A DNA stretch of 58,250 nucleotides from Clostridia bacterium (GCA_017416845.1 JAFQBA010000040.1:1-58250), one strand, 5' to 3'; shown: positions 1 through 10,748, counted from the stretch's first letter. Numbers and translations: made by a program. Notes: generated by a model not told the origin, from the letters alone.

Positions 1-3248
<3,248 letters not shown>

Positions 3249-3320
3249 TTTCAAAATTACCTTCTTAACATGCACACTGAAAACTGTTTTAAAAATTGAT
3301 TATATTCCATATAACTTAAT

Positions 3321-3534
3321 CAAAAAACACTCCATAACAAGGGCATCCCCCTGACACGCAATGTCGTCAACTTAACGCGCAATATCTCTCTTTTGTCATG
3401 TTGAGCGAAGCTGTAGGCGAAGTCGAAACATCTAAAAATGAGATCCTTCGACTACGTTGACACTCCGCTCAGGATGACATTAACGTAGTTTTCCCTTAAG
3501 TTGAAGGCATCCCCCTGACACGGAGTGTTTTTTG
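3321..3534 (+). terminator. Terminator of the GH2 gene, loop interrupted by an insertion
   Basis: A 13-base arm at 3321-3333 (CAAAAAACACTCC) is perfectly complementary to 3522-3534 (GGAGTGTTTTTTG), the layout of a Rho-independent terminator with a T-tract. The two arms are now 188 bases apart because a repeat element sits in the loop. The 3249-3557 gap otherwise holds no gene. Confidence 0.6.
3342..3522. mobile_element. MITE-like insertion flanked by 17-bp direct repeats
   Basis: The 17-bp sequence GGCATCCCCCTGACACG occurs at 3342-3358 and again at 3506-3522. The 147 bases between them contain a partly palindromic core that begins TGTCATGTTGAGCG near 3396 and ends CGCTCAGGATGACA near 3481, enclosed by an outer TCAACTTAA/TTAAGTTGA pair. 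There is no coding potential. The layout fits a non-autonomous element with a long target duplication, or repeat expansion by recombination. The core resembles a dispersed repeat seen in many bacteria (recollection). Confidence 0.55.
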
Positions 3535-3557
3535 TGCGTAAATTTTACAGAAAACTG

Positions 3558-3779
3558 TCATTTTTTAGGATACGGCTTAATAACATCCGTATTACCCAGC
3601 ATATAATCGATGCTTGTTTCAAAAAGCACTGAAAGCTTTATCAGAATATCTGTTGGAATATCTCTCTTCCCATTTTCGTAATATGAATAACATTCCTGAG
3701 TACAATTCAAATATTTTGCGACATCGGTTTGAGTCAGATCTCTATCTTCTCTTAAATTCTTTATTCTTTCATACATCAT
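3558..3779 (-). CDS. Small XRE-family helix-turn-helix regulator
   Basis: A 73-residue protein that is nearly all a Cro/C1-type helix-turn-helix domain: RIKNLREDRDLTQTDVAKYL followed by the recognition helix region and IPTDILIKLSVLFETSIDYMLG. It has no effector domain, so it probably binds DNA as a dimer. AAGGA lies seven bases before the ATG at 3779; the longer GTG start at 3785 has no spacing for this site. A perfect 11-bp inverted repeat covers the ribosome-binding region and -10 box, which suggests autoregulation. It diverges from a 34-residue membrane peptide gene. Confidence 0.8.
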   Translation of the reverse strand: MMYERIKNLREDRDLTQTDVAKYLNCTQECYSYYENGKRDIPTDILIKLSVLFETSIDYMLGNTDVIKPYPKK

Positions 3780-3784
3780 AATCA

Positions 3785-3823
3785 CGTCCTTAAAGAATGT
3801 ATGTAAATTATACTTTAAGGACG
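3785..3823. promoter_or_regulatory. Inverted-repeat operator candidate of the XRE gene
   Basis: CGTCCTTAAAG at 3785-3795 is an exact inverted copy of CTTTAAGGACG at 3813-3823. The arms flank a minus-strand TATAAT (3807-3812) and the left arm contains the Shine-Dalgarno site of the XRE gene. Protein binding here would block its own transcription; as RNA only the left arm would be transcribed. Confidence 0.5.
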
Positions 3824-3921
3824 ATTACTCTATTGTTTTTTATAACATATTGTTATATATTATTTTGGAAATTATTCATATATATAATACTTTGGGCATA
3901 TATTTTAATGAGGTGTAACAA

Positions 3922-4026
3922 ATGAAAAAGAGAAAAAAATTACCCGATTTATACCAACCGAATATTTTGGCACTAATCGCGTTTATAATATTCATCATTA
4001 TAATGATATTCAAAAATATCCGCTGA
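3922..4026 (+). CDS. 34-residue single-span membrane peptide
   Basis: A short reading frame not recognised as any family. It starts with a basic segment (MKKRKKLPD), has a hydrophobic span of about 17 residues rich in Ile and Phe, and ends KNIR. This is the layout of a small inner-membrane peptide with both ends charged. GAGG lies about eight bases before the ATG, and a hairpin terminator follows at once, which supports it as a real gene. It is divergent from the XRE regulator at 3558 and could be its target. Small single-span peptides can be toxins, partners of larger membrane proteins or stress peptides; none can be chosen here. Confidence 0.5.
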   Translation: MKKRKKLPDLYQPNILALIAFIIFIIIMIFKNIR

Positions 4027-4055
4027 GGACATTTGTTTTAAAACATGTCCTTTAA
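4027..4055 (+). terminator. Hairpin terminator after the 34-residue peptide gene
   Basis: GGACAT at 4027-4032 pairs with ATGTCC at 4045-4050 around an inner GTTTTAAAAC palindrome, followed by TTT. It touches the stop codon of the peptide gene. Confidence 0.55.
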
Positions 4056-4071
4056 CAACATTTTCTGTATA

Positions 4072-4100
4072 TTGACATTTTATTCTTCTTATTCTATAAT
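4072..4100 (+). promoter_or_regulatory. Sigma-A type promoter of the ceramidase-like operon
   Basis: TTGACA at 4072-4077, a 17-base spacer and TATAAT at 4095-4100, a consensus vegetative promoter 38 bases before the start codon at 4138. Confidence 0.8.
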
Positions 4101-4137
4101 TATTATGTATAATTTTGTATTATAAGGAGACATGAAA

Positions 4138-5490
4138 ATGAGTAAAATCAAGACAGGTTTTTCAAGAATTTGCATCACTCCCCCACTTGGTGTCCCTGTT
4201 TCGGGGTATTACGAAGCAAGATTCGCAAAAGAAATTCTTGATGACCTTTATGTAAATACCGTTGCTTTTGACGACGGAAAAAACAAAGCAGTTGTTATTA
4301 ACGCAGATATCATCATGCTTTCAAAGGATTTGTGTGACGGATACAGAAAAAGAATTTCCGAGACTTGCTCCATTCCTGCAGAATGCATTTTCCTCACCTG
4401 TTCACACACACACACCGCACCCATGATTGGTCCTGATTTTGCATCGGATCTGTGCGGAGACAAAGACTATGAAGAAAAAATGGTACAAGCTTTTTGCGAC
4501 AGTGCAAAAGAGGCTCTTGAAAATACATATGAATCCGAGTTTTCAATTGCATCGGGTGAAGCAAAGAAAATTTCTTTCATTCGCCGTTTCCGCATGAAAG
4601 ACGGTGGTGTTCAGACGAATCCCGGTGTTGGTAACCCCAACATTGACCATGCTCTCGGCGAGCCAAACGAAGAAGTTCAGCTTCTTAAAATTGAAAGAGA
4701 AAACGCAGATGATGTTTATGTTGTATGCTTTGGAACTCACCCCGACTCTGTTGGCGGAGAGGTAATAAGCACCGATTATCCCGGTTATGTGAGATATTAT
4801 GTCGAAAAGGCATTAGACGGAGTTAAGTGCGTATTCTTAACCGGTGCTCAGGGCGACGTTAACCACATCAATCCCGCACCAACCGAAGGCGACAGATGCG
4901 GACTTGACTATGATTCCTTTGACGGTGTTCCGAGAGGTCTTGACCACGCTAAACATATGGGCAGAACCATTGCCGGTGCAGTGCTTCAAATCTGCGGAAA
5001 AACAGAAAAAATATGTGCAGATGAAATTGAATTTGACGAAAAAATTGTTACAATACCTTCAAGTCAGGATAACTCCAGAATTGAAGAAGCAAAGAAAATC
5101 GTAAAACTTCACGCAGAAGGTAAAGACAACGAGCTCGGTTATGATGCAATGGAACTTACAACGGTTGTTGCCGAAGCTACAAGAATTTGCGAGCTTGAAA
5201 ACGGACCCGAAAGCTTTGATTTTGCTCTCACTGCAATTAAAATCGGAGATTTTGCATTTGCAGGTCTTCCCGGTGAACCATTCGTTGAAATAGGCAGAAG
5301 AATTTCAAAAGCATCGCCCTTCAAGCAGACCATGGTATGCTGTCTTACAAACGGTGGTGATTCATACTTCCCCACTTCAAGTGCATATGACGAGGGCGGT
5401 TATGAAGCAAGAAGCTCCCACCTTAAACAAGGCGGAGACGATATTCTCGTTGAAGGCTTAAGCGAACTTCTCAAAAAAATTGGAGGCTGA
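4138..5490 (+). CDS. Neutral/alkaline ceramidase-like hydrolase domain protein
   Basis: A 450-residue protein without a signal peptide. The N-terminus (KTGFSRICITPPLGVPVSGY), the metal-site motif CSHTHTAP near residue 90 and GAQGDVNHINP near residue 237 match the N-terminal domain of the neutral/alkaline ceramidase family. Ceramidases hydrolyse the amide of N-acylsphingosine at a zinc site, but short cytoplasmic bacterial relatives like this lack the C-terminal Ig domain and their substrates are unknown; an amide or ester of a sugar or lipid is possible. The start is ATG 4138, eight bases after AGGAG; the ATG at 4132 is only two bases away from it. It heads an operon with two small related proteins. 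Confidence 0.75.
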   Translation: MSKIKTGFSRICITPPLGVPVSGYYEARFAKEILDDLYVNTVAFDDGKNKAVVINADIIMLSKDLCDGYRKRISETCSIPAECIFLTCSHTHTAPMIGPDFASDLCGDKDYEEKMVQAFCDSAKEALENTYESEFSIASGEAKKISFIRRFRMKDGGVQTNPGVGNPNIDHALGEPNEEVQLLKIERENADDVYVVCFGTHPDSVGGEVISTDYPGYVRYYVEKALDGVKCVFLTGAQGDVNHINPAPTEGDRCGLDYDSFDGVPRGLDHAKHMGRTIAGAVLQICGKTEKICADEIEFDEKIVTIPSSQDNSRIEEAKKIVKLHAEGKDNELGYDAMELTTVVAEATRICELENGPESFDFALTAIKIGDFAFAGLPGEPFVEIGRRISKASPFKQTMVCCLTNGGDSYFPTSSAYDEGGYEARSSHLKQGGDDILVEGLSELLKKIGG

Positions 5491-5494
5491 AAAA

Positions 5495-5962
5495 ATGGCA
5501 GAGAAACTTGTAATTGACAAAAATGCCGCAGACAACGAATATTTTCACAGAGATTTTCATATTTCCGGAGACCGTGGTGTAAGATATGTTGGCGAAAACT
5601 ATGGTGATGACGCCGTGGTTGAATATCTTGAAAAATTTACAAAAGCATATTACAGTCCACTCATTGCAAAGATTAAGTCTGACGGCTTAAAAGCAATGAA
5701 AGAACACATTGAAAACATATATGCTGTTGAAAAATATCCCGATAATGTAGCATGCACCATTGACGGAGAAAAGCTCTCGGTAGAAGTCAGCGAATGCCCT
5801 GCGGTTAAATATATGAAAGAAAGCGGATATGAGCCTTCGAAATGGTATGTCATGCTTACTTCGGTTGTAAATGATGTTATTGCCAAAGAATGCGGCTACA
5901 ACTTCGAAATGATTTCTTATTCCGAAGAAAACGGTGCCGCTTCATACAAATTTTTCAAATAA
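5495..5962 (+). CDS. Uncharacterised protein, possible ATC-hydrolase-like fold (A)
   Basis: A 155-residue soluble protein, not confidently recognised. GGAGG lies eight bases before ATG 5495; that site is inside the end of the upstream gene, only four bases away. It shares a pattern with the next gene: an acidic AVVEYLEKF-type helix (compare EVVKYWEYI), a strand followed by a Cys-Pro (SECPAVKYMKE; compare RWCPSKGML) and an alpha/beta C-terminal half. The Cys-Pro strand is reminiscent of the L-2-amino-thiazoline-4-carboxylate hydrolase-like family, but the similarity is weak. Being co-transcribed with the ceramidase-like gene and a relative, it may form a heteromer with the next product (inference). 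Confidence 0.55.
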   Translation: MAEKLVIDKNAADNEYFHRDFHISGDRGVRYVGENYGDDAVVEYLEKFTKAYYSPLIAKIKSDGLKAMKEHIENIYAVEKYPDNVACTIDGEKLSVEVSECPAVKYMKESGYEPSKWYVMLTSVVNDVIAKECGYNFEMISYSEENGAASYKFFK

Positions 5963-5977
5963 GAGGAGGTCATAATA

Positions 5978-6427
5978 ATGGTATCATGTACTGAATTTAT
6001 ACCGCTTTACAGCGAGCTTTTTAAATATCTTGAAGAAAAAGGCGGACATGACGAGGTTGTGAAATATTGGGAATATATTTCAGATACTTATGTTGCCGAC
6101 CTTCTTGGAAAAGAGGTTGCAGGAAAAGGACTCAGAGGGTGCTTTGACTACTGGTCAAAATCACTCAACGAAGAGGCTTGTGACTTCCGAATGGAGCTTG
6201 ACGAGGATAAGGGAGAATTTACCATTGACATGAGATGGTGCCCGTCTAAGGGAATGCTAAACTCTCTTGAGCACATGGAGCCCTACCATGACTATTGCGG
6301 TCACTGCGCTGTTCTTTATGCAAGACAGCTTGAAAAATACGGAATTGTTTCGGACTGCTTTGACATGAGTAAGGTTGATGAGGCAAAATGCTTTGAAAGA
6401 TATGTTCTTGCCGAAAAGAAAAAATAA
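5978..6427 (+). CDS. Uncharacterised protein, possible ATC-hydrolase-like fold (B)
   Basis: A 149-residue soluble protein with five to six cysteines, including the segment MRWCPSKGML and, 20 residues later, HDYCGHCAVLYARQLEKYG. The spaced Cys/His residues could bind a metal or form an active site. It resembles the preceding gene product in its N-terminal helix and Cys-Pro strand, so the two are probably distant duplicates; the extra C..C pair is only here. AGGAGG lies about ten bases before the ATG and 15 bases separate it from the upstream stop. A strong terminator follows, so it is the last gene of the three-gene operon. Function unknown; hydrolase of a small N,S-compound is one guess. Confidence 0.6.
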   Translation: MVSCTEFIPLYSELFKYLEEKGGHDEVVKYWEYISDTYVADLLGKEVAGKGLRGCFDYWSKSLNEEACDFRMELDEDKGEFTIDMRWCPSKGMLNSLEHMEPYHDYCGHCAVLYARQLEKYGIVSDCFDMSKVDEAKCFERYVLAEKKK

Positions 6428-6437
6428 CAGATATTAC

Positions 6438-6475
6438 AAAAGCGATTGTGATTTTTTGTCACAATCGCTTTTATC
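6438..6475. terminator. Bidirectional terminator between the operon and mscL
   Basis: A 14-bp perfect stem, AAAAGCGATTGTGA at 6438-6451 with its complement at 6459-6472, has A-runs on the left and T-runs on the right, so it can end transcription on both strands between convergent genes. Confidence 0.85.
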
Positions 6476-6486
6476 ATTTGCAATAA

Positions 6487-6897
6487 TTATTGCTTGTTAT
6501 TAGACTTTTGAATCTCTACCAAAGTATCCTTAATTTGTTCAAGCAAAACAATATCATCCGGCTTTTTCTCAGGTTCGGGTTCGGGCTCGGGTTCTTCCTT
6601 CTTTCTCTTCATTGCATTTAGAGCTTTAACAACAACGAAAAGACACATAGCGGTAATAAGGAAAACAACAATATTCTGAATAAGATTTCCATATTTGATA
6701 ACAGAATCACCGACTTTTACTGACAAACCCGAAAAATTAACACCACCAATAAGGACACCAACAAGAGGCATTATTATGTCGTCAACAATAGATTTGACAA
6801 TAGAAGTGAATGCAGAACCAATAACCATGCCGACAGCAAGGTCAAACATATTGCCTTTTACGGCAAATTCCTTAAACTCCGAAAAAAATTTTTTCAT
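6487..6897 (-). CDS. mscL: Large-conductance mechanosensitive channel MscL
   Basis: A 136-residue membrane protein, the usual MscL length. It forms a homopentameric pore that opens under membrane tension to release solutes during hypo-osmotic shock. The N-terminal amphipathic helix (KKFFSEFKEFAVKGN), the pore helix MFDLAVGMVIGSAFTSIVKSI, the loop and TM2 (NIVVFLITAMCLFVVVKA) are all present. The C-terminal part is charged, with a Glu-Pro repeat (residues about 101-110) before the final bundle helix, a common variation. GGAGG precedes the ATG. It is a single gene, convergent with the operon at 4138. Confidence 0.97.
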   Translation of the reverse strand: MKKFFSEFKEFAVKGNMFDLAVGMVIGSAFTSIVKSIVDDIIMPLVGVLIGGVNFSGLSVKVGDSVIKYGNLIQNIVVFLITAMCLFVVVKALNAMKRKKEEPEPEPEPEKKPDDIVLLEQIKDTLVEIQKSNNKQ

Positions 6898-6980
6898 TTG
6901 TTACCTCCAAGATTATGATTTATAAAAATATAATACTCCAAAAATTCGTCAAAGTCAAGCAAATATTGACAAAGAATAAG

Positions 6981-8318
6981 TTAATTTTCTTTTACAACTT
7001 TAACTTTAGCAATGCCATAGTGTCTGAACAAATCTATGTGCTCAAGATTTATTACTTCGCCGCTCACCGCAATAGGAACAGCCGGCGGACAAGACACAGA
7101 CGGCATAGCACAGATTCTGCCCAAAGCATCTGAAACATCGACAGTCTCTGACGGAGCAAAAATGGCGTCTCTCAGGGTCATTTTGCATTCCGGTTTACGC
7201 AATACAAACTTTTTCTTTATAATCCTTTCTTTTACATTGATTGCTTCGAAAACATGCTTTAGACGTATAAAATCTTCGTCACTGTTTTCAGGAGTAATCA
7301 TCAAAACAATAAAATCTTCATCATAGAATTCAGGTTCGATTTTATTCTGTTTTAAAATATCTGCAAGTGTTTGCCCCATAATACCTGATTCTTTTGCATC
7401 AATTACCACTTTCAAAGGTTCACTTTCGACAACGCAAAAACCTTTTTCCAAAATAAACTTCCTTAGTTTTTTTATTCTCAAAATACATTCCGAAAGCTTT
7501 TTGTCAAATCCTTCCGACAAATATACATTACAAACGTCAAGAGACTGCAAAACGAGATATGACGGACTCGTAGATGAAAAAAGTGCTAACGCATCGCGAG
7601 CTTTTTGCAAAAAAATCTTGGGAGCATTTTTTGAAATATGAAGATATGCACCACCTGTGAGAACCGGAAGTGTTTTGTGAGCCGAATCGGCACATGCGTC
7701 TGCTCCAAGATAAAGCGGATGCATGCATGGATTGGTAAATGCGAGATAAGCACCGTGAGCATTATCCACCAAAAACAGCACATTATGTTTGCGGCACACC
7801 GCAGAAATCGATTCAACATCTTGAATGTTTCCGAGATAATCAGGAGATGTGATAAAAACAGCCGATGGCTTTTTTGAGCAAGAATCAATGGCACTTTCAA
7901 CATCATCCGATGAAATAATACACTTTGTTATGTGTGTCATTTCACGAGGCATAATCCATTCTATGTCATAATCCAAAAGAACACATGAATGAATAAAGGA
8001 TTTGTGAACATTTCGCGCTGCAAGAATAAGAGGTCTGTCATCTGTGCTTTCACGCACCAAAGACAGCATTGCACAAATTGCTGTGCTTGAGCCTTGAGTT
8101 GTGTAAAATGTATGTGCACTCGAAAAGAGCGAAGAAGCATTATCTTCGCTCTTTTTTATTATTCCGTCAGCCGCACCAAGCACATCGGCTCCGTCAATCT
8201 CGGTAATATCATAGCTTTCGAATCCAAGAAAACTTTTACCTTTGTGACCGGGCATGTGAAACCGTGAACTGTCGCTTTTTATGTAATTTTTTACAAAATC
8301 AGCTATAGGAGTGTCCAT
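6981..8318 (-). CDS. Orn/Lys/Arg decarboxylase family, PLP-dependent
   Basis: A 445-residue fold-type I PLP enzyme of the Gram-positive Orn/Lys/Arg decarboxylase family (YaaO/SpeA-like, usually 450-490 residues). Visible motifs are RFHMPGHKG near the N-terminus, the cofactor-stacking SPDYLGNIQDV, the Asp/His pair VDNAHGAY and the Schiff-base lysine in SAHKTLPVLTGGAYLH. It would release CO2 from a basic amino acid to give cadaverine, putrescine or agmatine; substrate cannot be told. The start ATG 8318 overlaps the scfB stop codon by one base (TAATG), so translation is coupled; a longer frame to 8354 would invade scfB. Its place behind scfB is unusual and may only reflect operon assembly. Confidence 0.88.
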   Translation of the reverse strand: MDTPIADFVKNYIKSDSSRFHMPGHKGKSFLGFESYDITEIDGADVLGAADGIIKKSEDNASSLFSSAHTFYTTQGSSTAICAMLSLVRESTDDRPLILAARNVHKSFIHSCVLLDYDIEWIMPREMTHITKCIISSDDVESAIDSCSKKPSAVFITSPDYLGNIQDVESISAVCRKHNVLFLVDNAHGAYLAFTNPCMHPLYLGADACADSAHKTLPVLTGGAYLHISKNAPKIFLQKARDALALFSSTSPSYLVLQSLDVCNVYLSEGFDKKLSECILRIKKLRKFILEKGFCVVESEPLKVVIDAKESGIMGQTLADILKQNKIEPEFYDEDFIVLMITPENSDEDFIRLKHVFEAINVKERIIKKKFVLRKPECKMTLRDAIFAPSETVDVSDALGRICAMPSVSCPPAVPIAVSGEVINLEHIDLFRHYGIAKVKVVKEN

Positions 8319-9688
8319 TATTCTTCCTCGGCAATCTGCATCATTATTGCACATTCAATTCTCTTTTTGAAAAGCTCACATCCATATTCATACACACCGC
8401 TTATGCTTCCGGTTGCATGATAGGAATTTGCGGCACATCCACCGGAGCAATAGAGCTTTGCCCAGCATTCATTACACTCGGGACGAGCATAGGCATTGCA
8501 CGAACGAAATTCATCCTGAACGTCTTTTTTAGTAACTCCGTCCCAAATATTACCCAGGCAATATTTTTCGTCACCAACAAACTGATGGCACGGATAAAGA
8601 TCTCCCCATGGCGTGACCGCCATGTATTCTGTGCCCGAGCCGCAACCGGTTATACGCTTGTAGATACATGGACCGTTTTTAAGATCGAGCATGTAGTGAT
8701 AGAATGTGAAAGGCTTTCCGGCTTTCTTTCGTTTTATCATTTCTTTCGCAAGAATTTCATACTGTTCAAAAAGCGTTGGCAAATCATCATTTGTAAGAGC
8801 ATAGGAATCGCCCGGAGGACAAACCACCGGCTCCATGCTGAGCTCGGTGAAGCCCATGTCTGCCATGTGAATTATGTCATTGGTGAAATCCGTGTTATTG
8901 TGAGTGAAGGTCCCGCGCATATAATAATTCTTTCCGCCGCGACTTTCAACTAATTTTTTGAATTTTGGCAAAATAAGATCATAACTACCGTTGCCGTTAT
9001 AATCTTTTCGGAAATGATCATGAATTTCACGCCTGCCGTCAAGACTTAAAACAACGTTACTCATTTCTTTGTTGATAAAAGCAAATTTATCGTCATCAAG
9101 CAGAACACCATTGGTTGTAAGAGTAAAGCGGAAGTTTTTGTTATATTGTTTTTCAACACTTCTTGCATATTCCACCAGCTTTACCACAACATCCCAGTTC
9201 ATGAGAGGTTCTCCGCCGAAAAAGTCCACCTCAAGATTTTTTCGACTACCGGAATTTGCAATCAGAAAATCAAATGCCTGTTTTCCCACTTCAAAGCTCA
9301 TTAAAGCTCTGTCACCCTGATATTTCCCCTGACTGGCAAAGCAGTAGGAACAGTTAAGATTGCAGGTATGGGCAACGTGAAGACAAAGAGCCTTCACAAC
9401 ATTTGAATTGTTTTTGTAGTCTTTGGCAAGTTGCTCATAAACATCTTCTGACCAAAGCTTCTTTCCTTCTTCCAAAGCTCTTATATCAGAGAGACATTCG
9501 TCAATTTCGGCTTCGTTTACATCGTCATAATCTTTATATTTAGTGCATATTTCCGACACAATTTCGTCGCGGCTTTTTTCTTTGTACATGGAGATGATGT
9601 CATATGCCACTTCATCCACAAGATGCACCGAACCGCTGGCAGTGTCGAGAACAATGTTATATCCGTTTAGTTTGTATTGATGAACCAT
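8318..9688 (-). CDS. scfB: Radical SAM/SPASM maturase of the SCIFF ranthipeptide
   Basis: A 456-residue radical SAM enzyme. An N-terminal RiPP-recognition-like part (HQYKLNGYNIVLDTASGS) comes before the CX3CX2C cluster motif at Cys109, Cys113 and Cys116 (CNLNCSYC), followed by the TIM barrel (FFGGEPLMNW) and a C-terminal SPASM region with CGSG, YPCHQF, CNECWAKLYCSGGC and a final YGCELF cysteine for auxiliary Fe-S clusters. The known family installs Cys sulfur-to-alpha or gamma carbon thioether links in the SCIFF peptide. The precursor gene lies directly upstream, separated by a hairpin, and both read from the promoter near 9990. AAGGAG lies before the ATG at 9688. Confidence 0.96.
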   Translation of the reverse strand: MVHQYKLNGYNIVLDTASGSVHLVDEVAYDIISMYKEKSRDEIVSEICTKYKDYDDVNEAEIDECLSDIRALEEGKKLWSEDVYEQLAKDYKNNSNVVKALCLHVAHTCNLNCSYCFASQGKYQGDRALMSFEVGKQAFDFLIANSGSRKNLEVDFFGGEPLMNWDVVVKLVEYARSVEKQYNKNFRFTLTTNGVLLDDDKFAFINKEMSNVVLSLDGRREIHDHFRKDYNGNGSYDLILPKFKKLVESRGGKNYYMRGTFTHNNTDFTNDIIHMADMGFTELSMEPVVCPPGDSYALTNDDLPTLFEQYEILAKEMIKRKKAGKPFTFYHYMLDLKNGPCIYKRITGCGSGTEYMAVTPWGDLYPCHQFVGDEKYCLGNIWDGVTKKDVQDEFRSCNAYARPECNECWAKLYCSGGCAANSYHATGSISGVYEYGCELFKKRIECAIMMQIAEEE

Positions 9689-9733
9689 GTTAACTCCTTA
9701 AATCTTTTGTTTATGGTTTGTTTAGCAAAAGAA

Positions 9734-9764
9734 TAGGTTTTCGCATATACTTTGCGAAAACCTA
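9734..9764 (-). terminator. Hairpin between scfA and scfB, probable attenuator or stability stem
   Basis: TAGGTTTTCGCA at 9734-9745 pairs perfectly with 9753-9764 around a 7-base loop. On the minus strand it follows the scfA stop by about 30 bases and is followed by a short U-rich stretch, so it is a weak terminator or RNA-protecting stem that would give more peptide mRNA than enzyme mRNA. No other promoter for scfB is evident. Confidence 0.6.
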
Positions 9765-9794
9765 CACAGAAAACTATTTAAACAAAATCAAAAA

Positions 9795-9941
9795 TTATTT
9801 GTTTTTGTTTTCACACTGCTGATTAGCAACACCGCAGGATGTTTTGCAAGCTGACTGACATGATGTCTGACATTCGCCGCATCCGCCTTTTTTAACTGTG
9901 TTTTCAATATTTTTTGTTTCGATTGTCTTAATTCTGCTCAT
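9795..9941 (-). CDS. scfA: SCIFF ranthipeptide precursor (six Cys in 45 residues)
   Basis: A 48-residue peptide. The leader begins MSRIKTIETKNIENTVKKGG and the core carries six cysteines at positions 21, 24, 28, 32, 36 and 43, interleaved with Thr, Ser and Asn acceptor residues (CGECQTSCQSACKTSCG). That is the signature of the SCIFF family, found across nearly all Clostridia. ScfB joins each Cys to a following residue by a thioether bond. GGAGG lies eight bases before the ATG, and a consensus promoter lies 42 bases further up. The role of the mature peptide in the cell is not settled; quorum-type regulation has been proposed for some ranthipeptides. No dedicated exporter or protease is adjacent. 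Confidence 0.96.
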   Translation of the reverse strand: MSRIKTIETKNIENTVKKGGCGECQTSCQSACKTSCGVANQQCENKNK

Positions 9942-9982
9942 TATTGTATCCTCCATTTAAAAGACTGAATTTAATTATTTTT

Positions 9983-10011
9983 ATTATATCATTATTAATT
10001 GTAAATGTCAA
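9983..10011 (-). promoter_or_regulatory. Consensus promoter of the scfA-scfB operon
   Basis: On the minus strand TTGACA (10006-10011), a 17-base spacer and TATAAT (9983-9988), a perfect vegetative promoter, indicating strong expression of the precursor. Confidence 0.85.
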
Positions 10012-10044
10012 GTAATATAATAAAAATGTTGGTGTACGACATGC

Positions 10045-10101
10045 AATCAAAAAACAATTGATTAATAAAACCTTGATTAAAATCAAAATCCGTGATATAC
10101 T
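10045..10101 (+). promoter_or_regulatory. Promoter and operator-like repeats of the TetR gene
   Basis: TTGATT at 10073-10078 and TATACT at 10096-10101 are 17 bases apart. AATCAA/TTGATT arms at 10045-10050 and 10058-10063, and a second TTGATTAA/ATCAA dyad at 10073-10086 on the -35 box, are candidates for autoregulatory TetR binding. Confidence 0.6.
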
Positions 10102-10127
10102 CAATTATATCAAGCGAGGTTATGATG

Positions 10128-10691
10128 ATGGATATATATGAAGGTTTTGAAACAGTAAAACAAAAGTTAATAATTGCAGGTATGCAGGAAATCGAAAACC
10201 ACGGAATAACAGATTTTTCACTCAGGCGAGTAGCATCACTTTGCAACGTATCATGTGCTGCACCGTATAAACATTTTAAAGATAAAGAGGATTTTATTGC
10301 CGAAATTGCAATGTACATATATAAGCAGTGGAAATTATTGCAAAGTCATGTTTCGGAAATGTTTGAAGAGAATGCCCGAAAAGAGCTGACAGAAATATGC
10401 ATTGCATATGTGAAATTTTGGATTGCAAACCCTAATTTCCGTTCAGTACTAATGCTAAAGCCTGAATCTTTGGGGGCAGCAAGAAAAGATGTCATGTCAG
10501 AAATAACGGACAAAATAAGCATGCTCATCAAGGAAATATCAAAAGATAAGGACGAGCAAATTCAAGAAGAACAGGTTTTCACAATTCGTTCCATACTCTA
10601 CGGTGCAACTTCTATGATTGACAGCGGAGAAATAGAAAACGCTGACGGTACCATTAGCATGATAAGAAACTGTATTGATAAAGTATTATAA
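10128..10691 (+). CDS. TetR/AcrR-family transcriptional regulator
   Basis: A 187-residue regulator. The N-terminal helix-turn-helix is visible in IIAGMQEIENHGITDFSLRR and VASLCNVSCAAPYKHFKDKEDF, the standard TetR DNA-binding unit; the rest is an all-helical ligand and dimer domain with no recognisable specificity (QWKLLQSHVSEMFEENA, then KFWIANPNFRSVLMLKPE). Three in-frame ATGs occur at 10122, 10125 and 10128; the last lies eight bases from GAGG and is preferred. It is followed by a terminator, so it is a single gene; no divergent efflux pump is adjacent apart from the scfA operon, which it might control (inference). Confidence 0.88.
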   Translation: MDIYEGFETVKQKLIIAGMQEIENHGITDFSLRRVASLCNVSCAAPYKHFKDKEDFIAEIAMYIYKQWKLLQSHVSEMFEENARKELTEICIAYVKFWIANPNFRSVLMLKPESLGAARKDVMSEITDKISMLIKEISKDKDEQIQEEQVFTIRSILYGATSMIDSGEIENADGTISMIRNCIDKVL

Positions 10692-10707
10692 TATTGACAA
10701 TGTTTAT

Positions 10708-10748
10708 AATGGGATAAAAAATCACATGGTTTTTTATCCCATTTAATT
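10708..10748 (+). terminator. Terminator of the TetR gene
   Basis: A 14-bp perfect stem (AATGGGATAAAAAA at 10708-10721 with 10730-10743) followed by a T-rich run. Confidence 0.8.

Noticed and set aside
8417..8953. A 178-codon open frame on the plus strand inside scfB
   Set aside because: It is antisense to an intact radical SAM gene, has no ribosome site and no recognisable domain; a shadow of the codon pattern.
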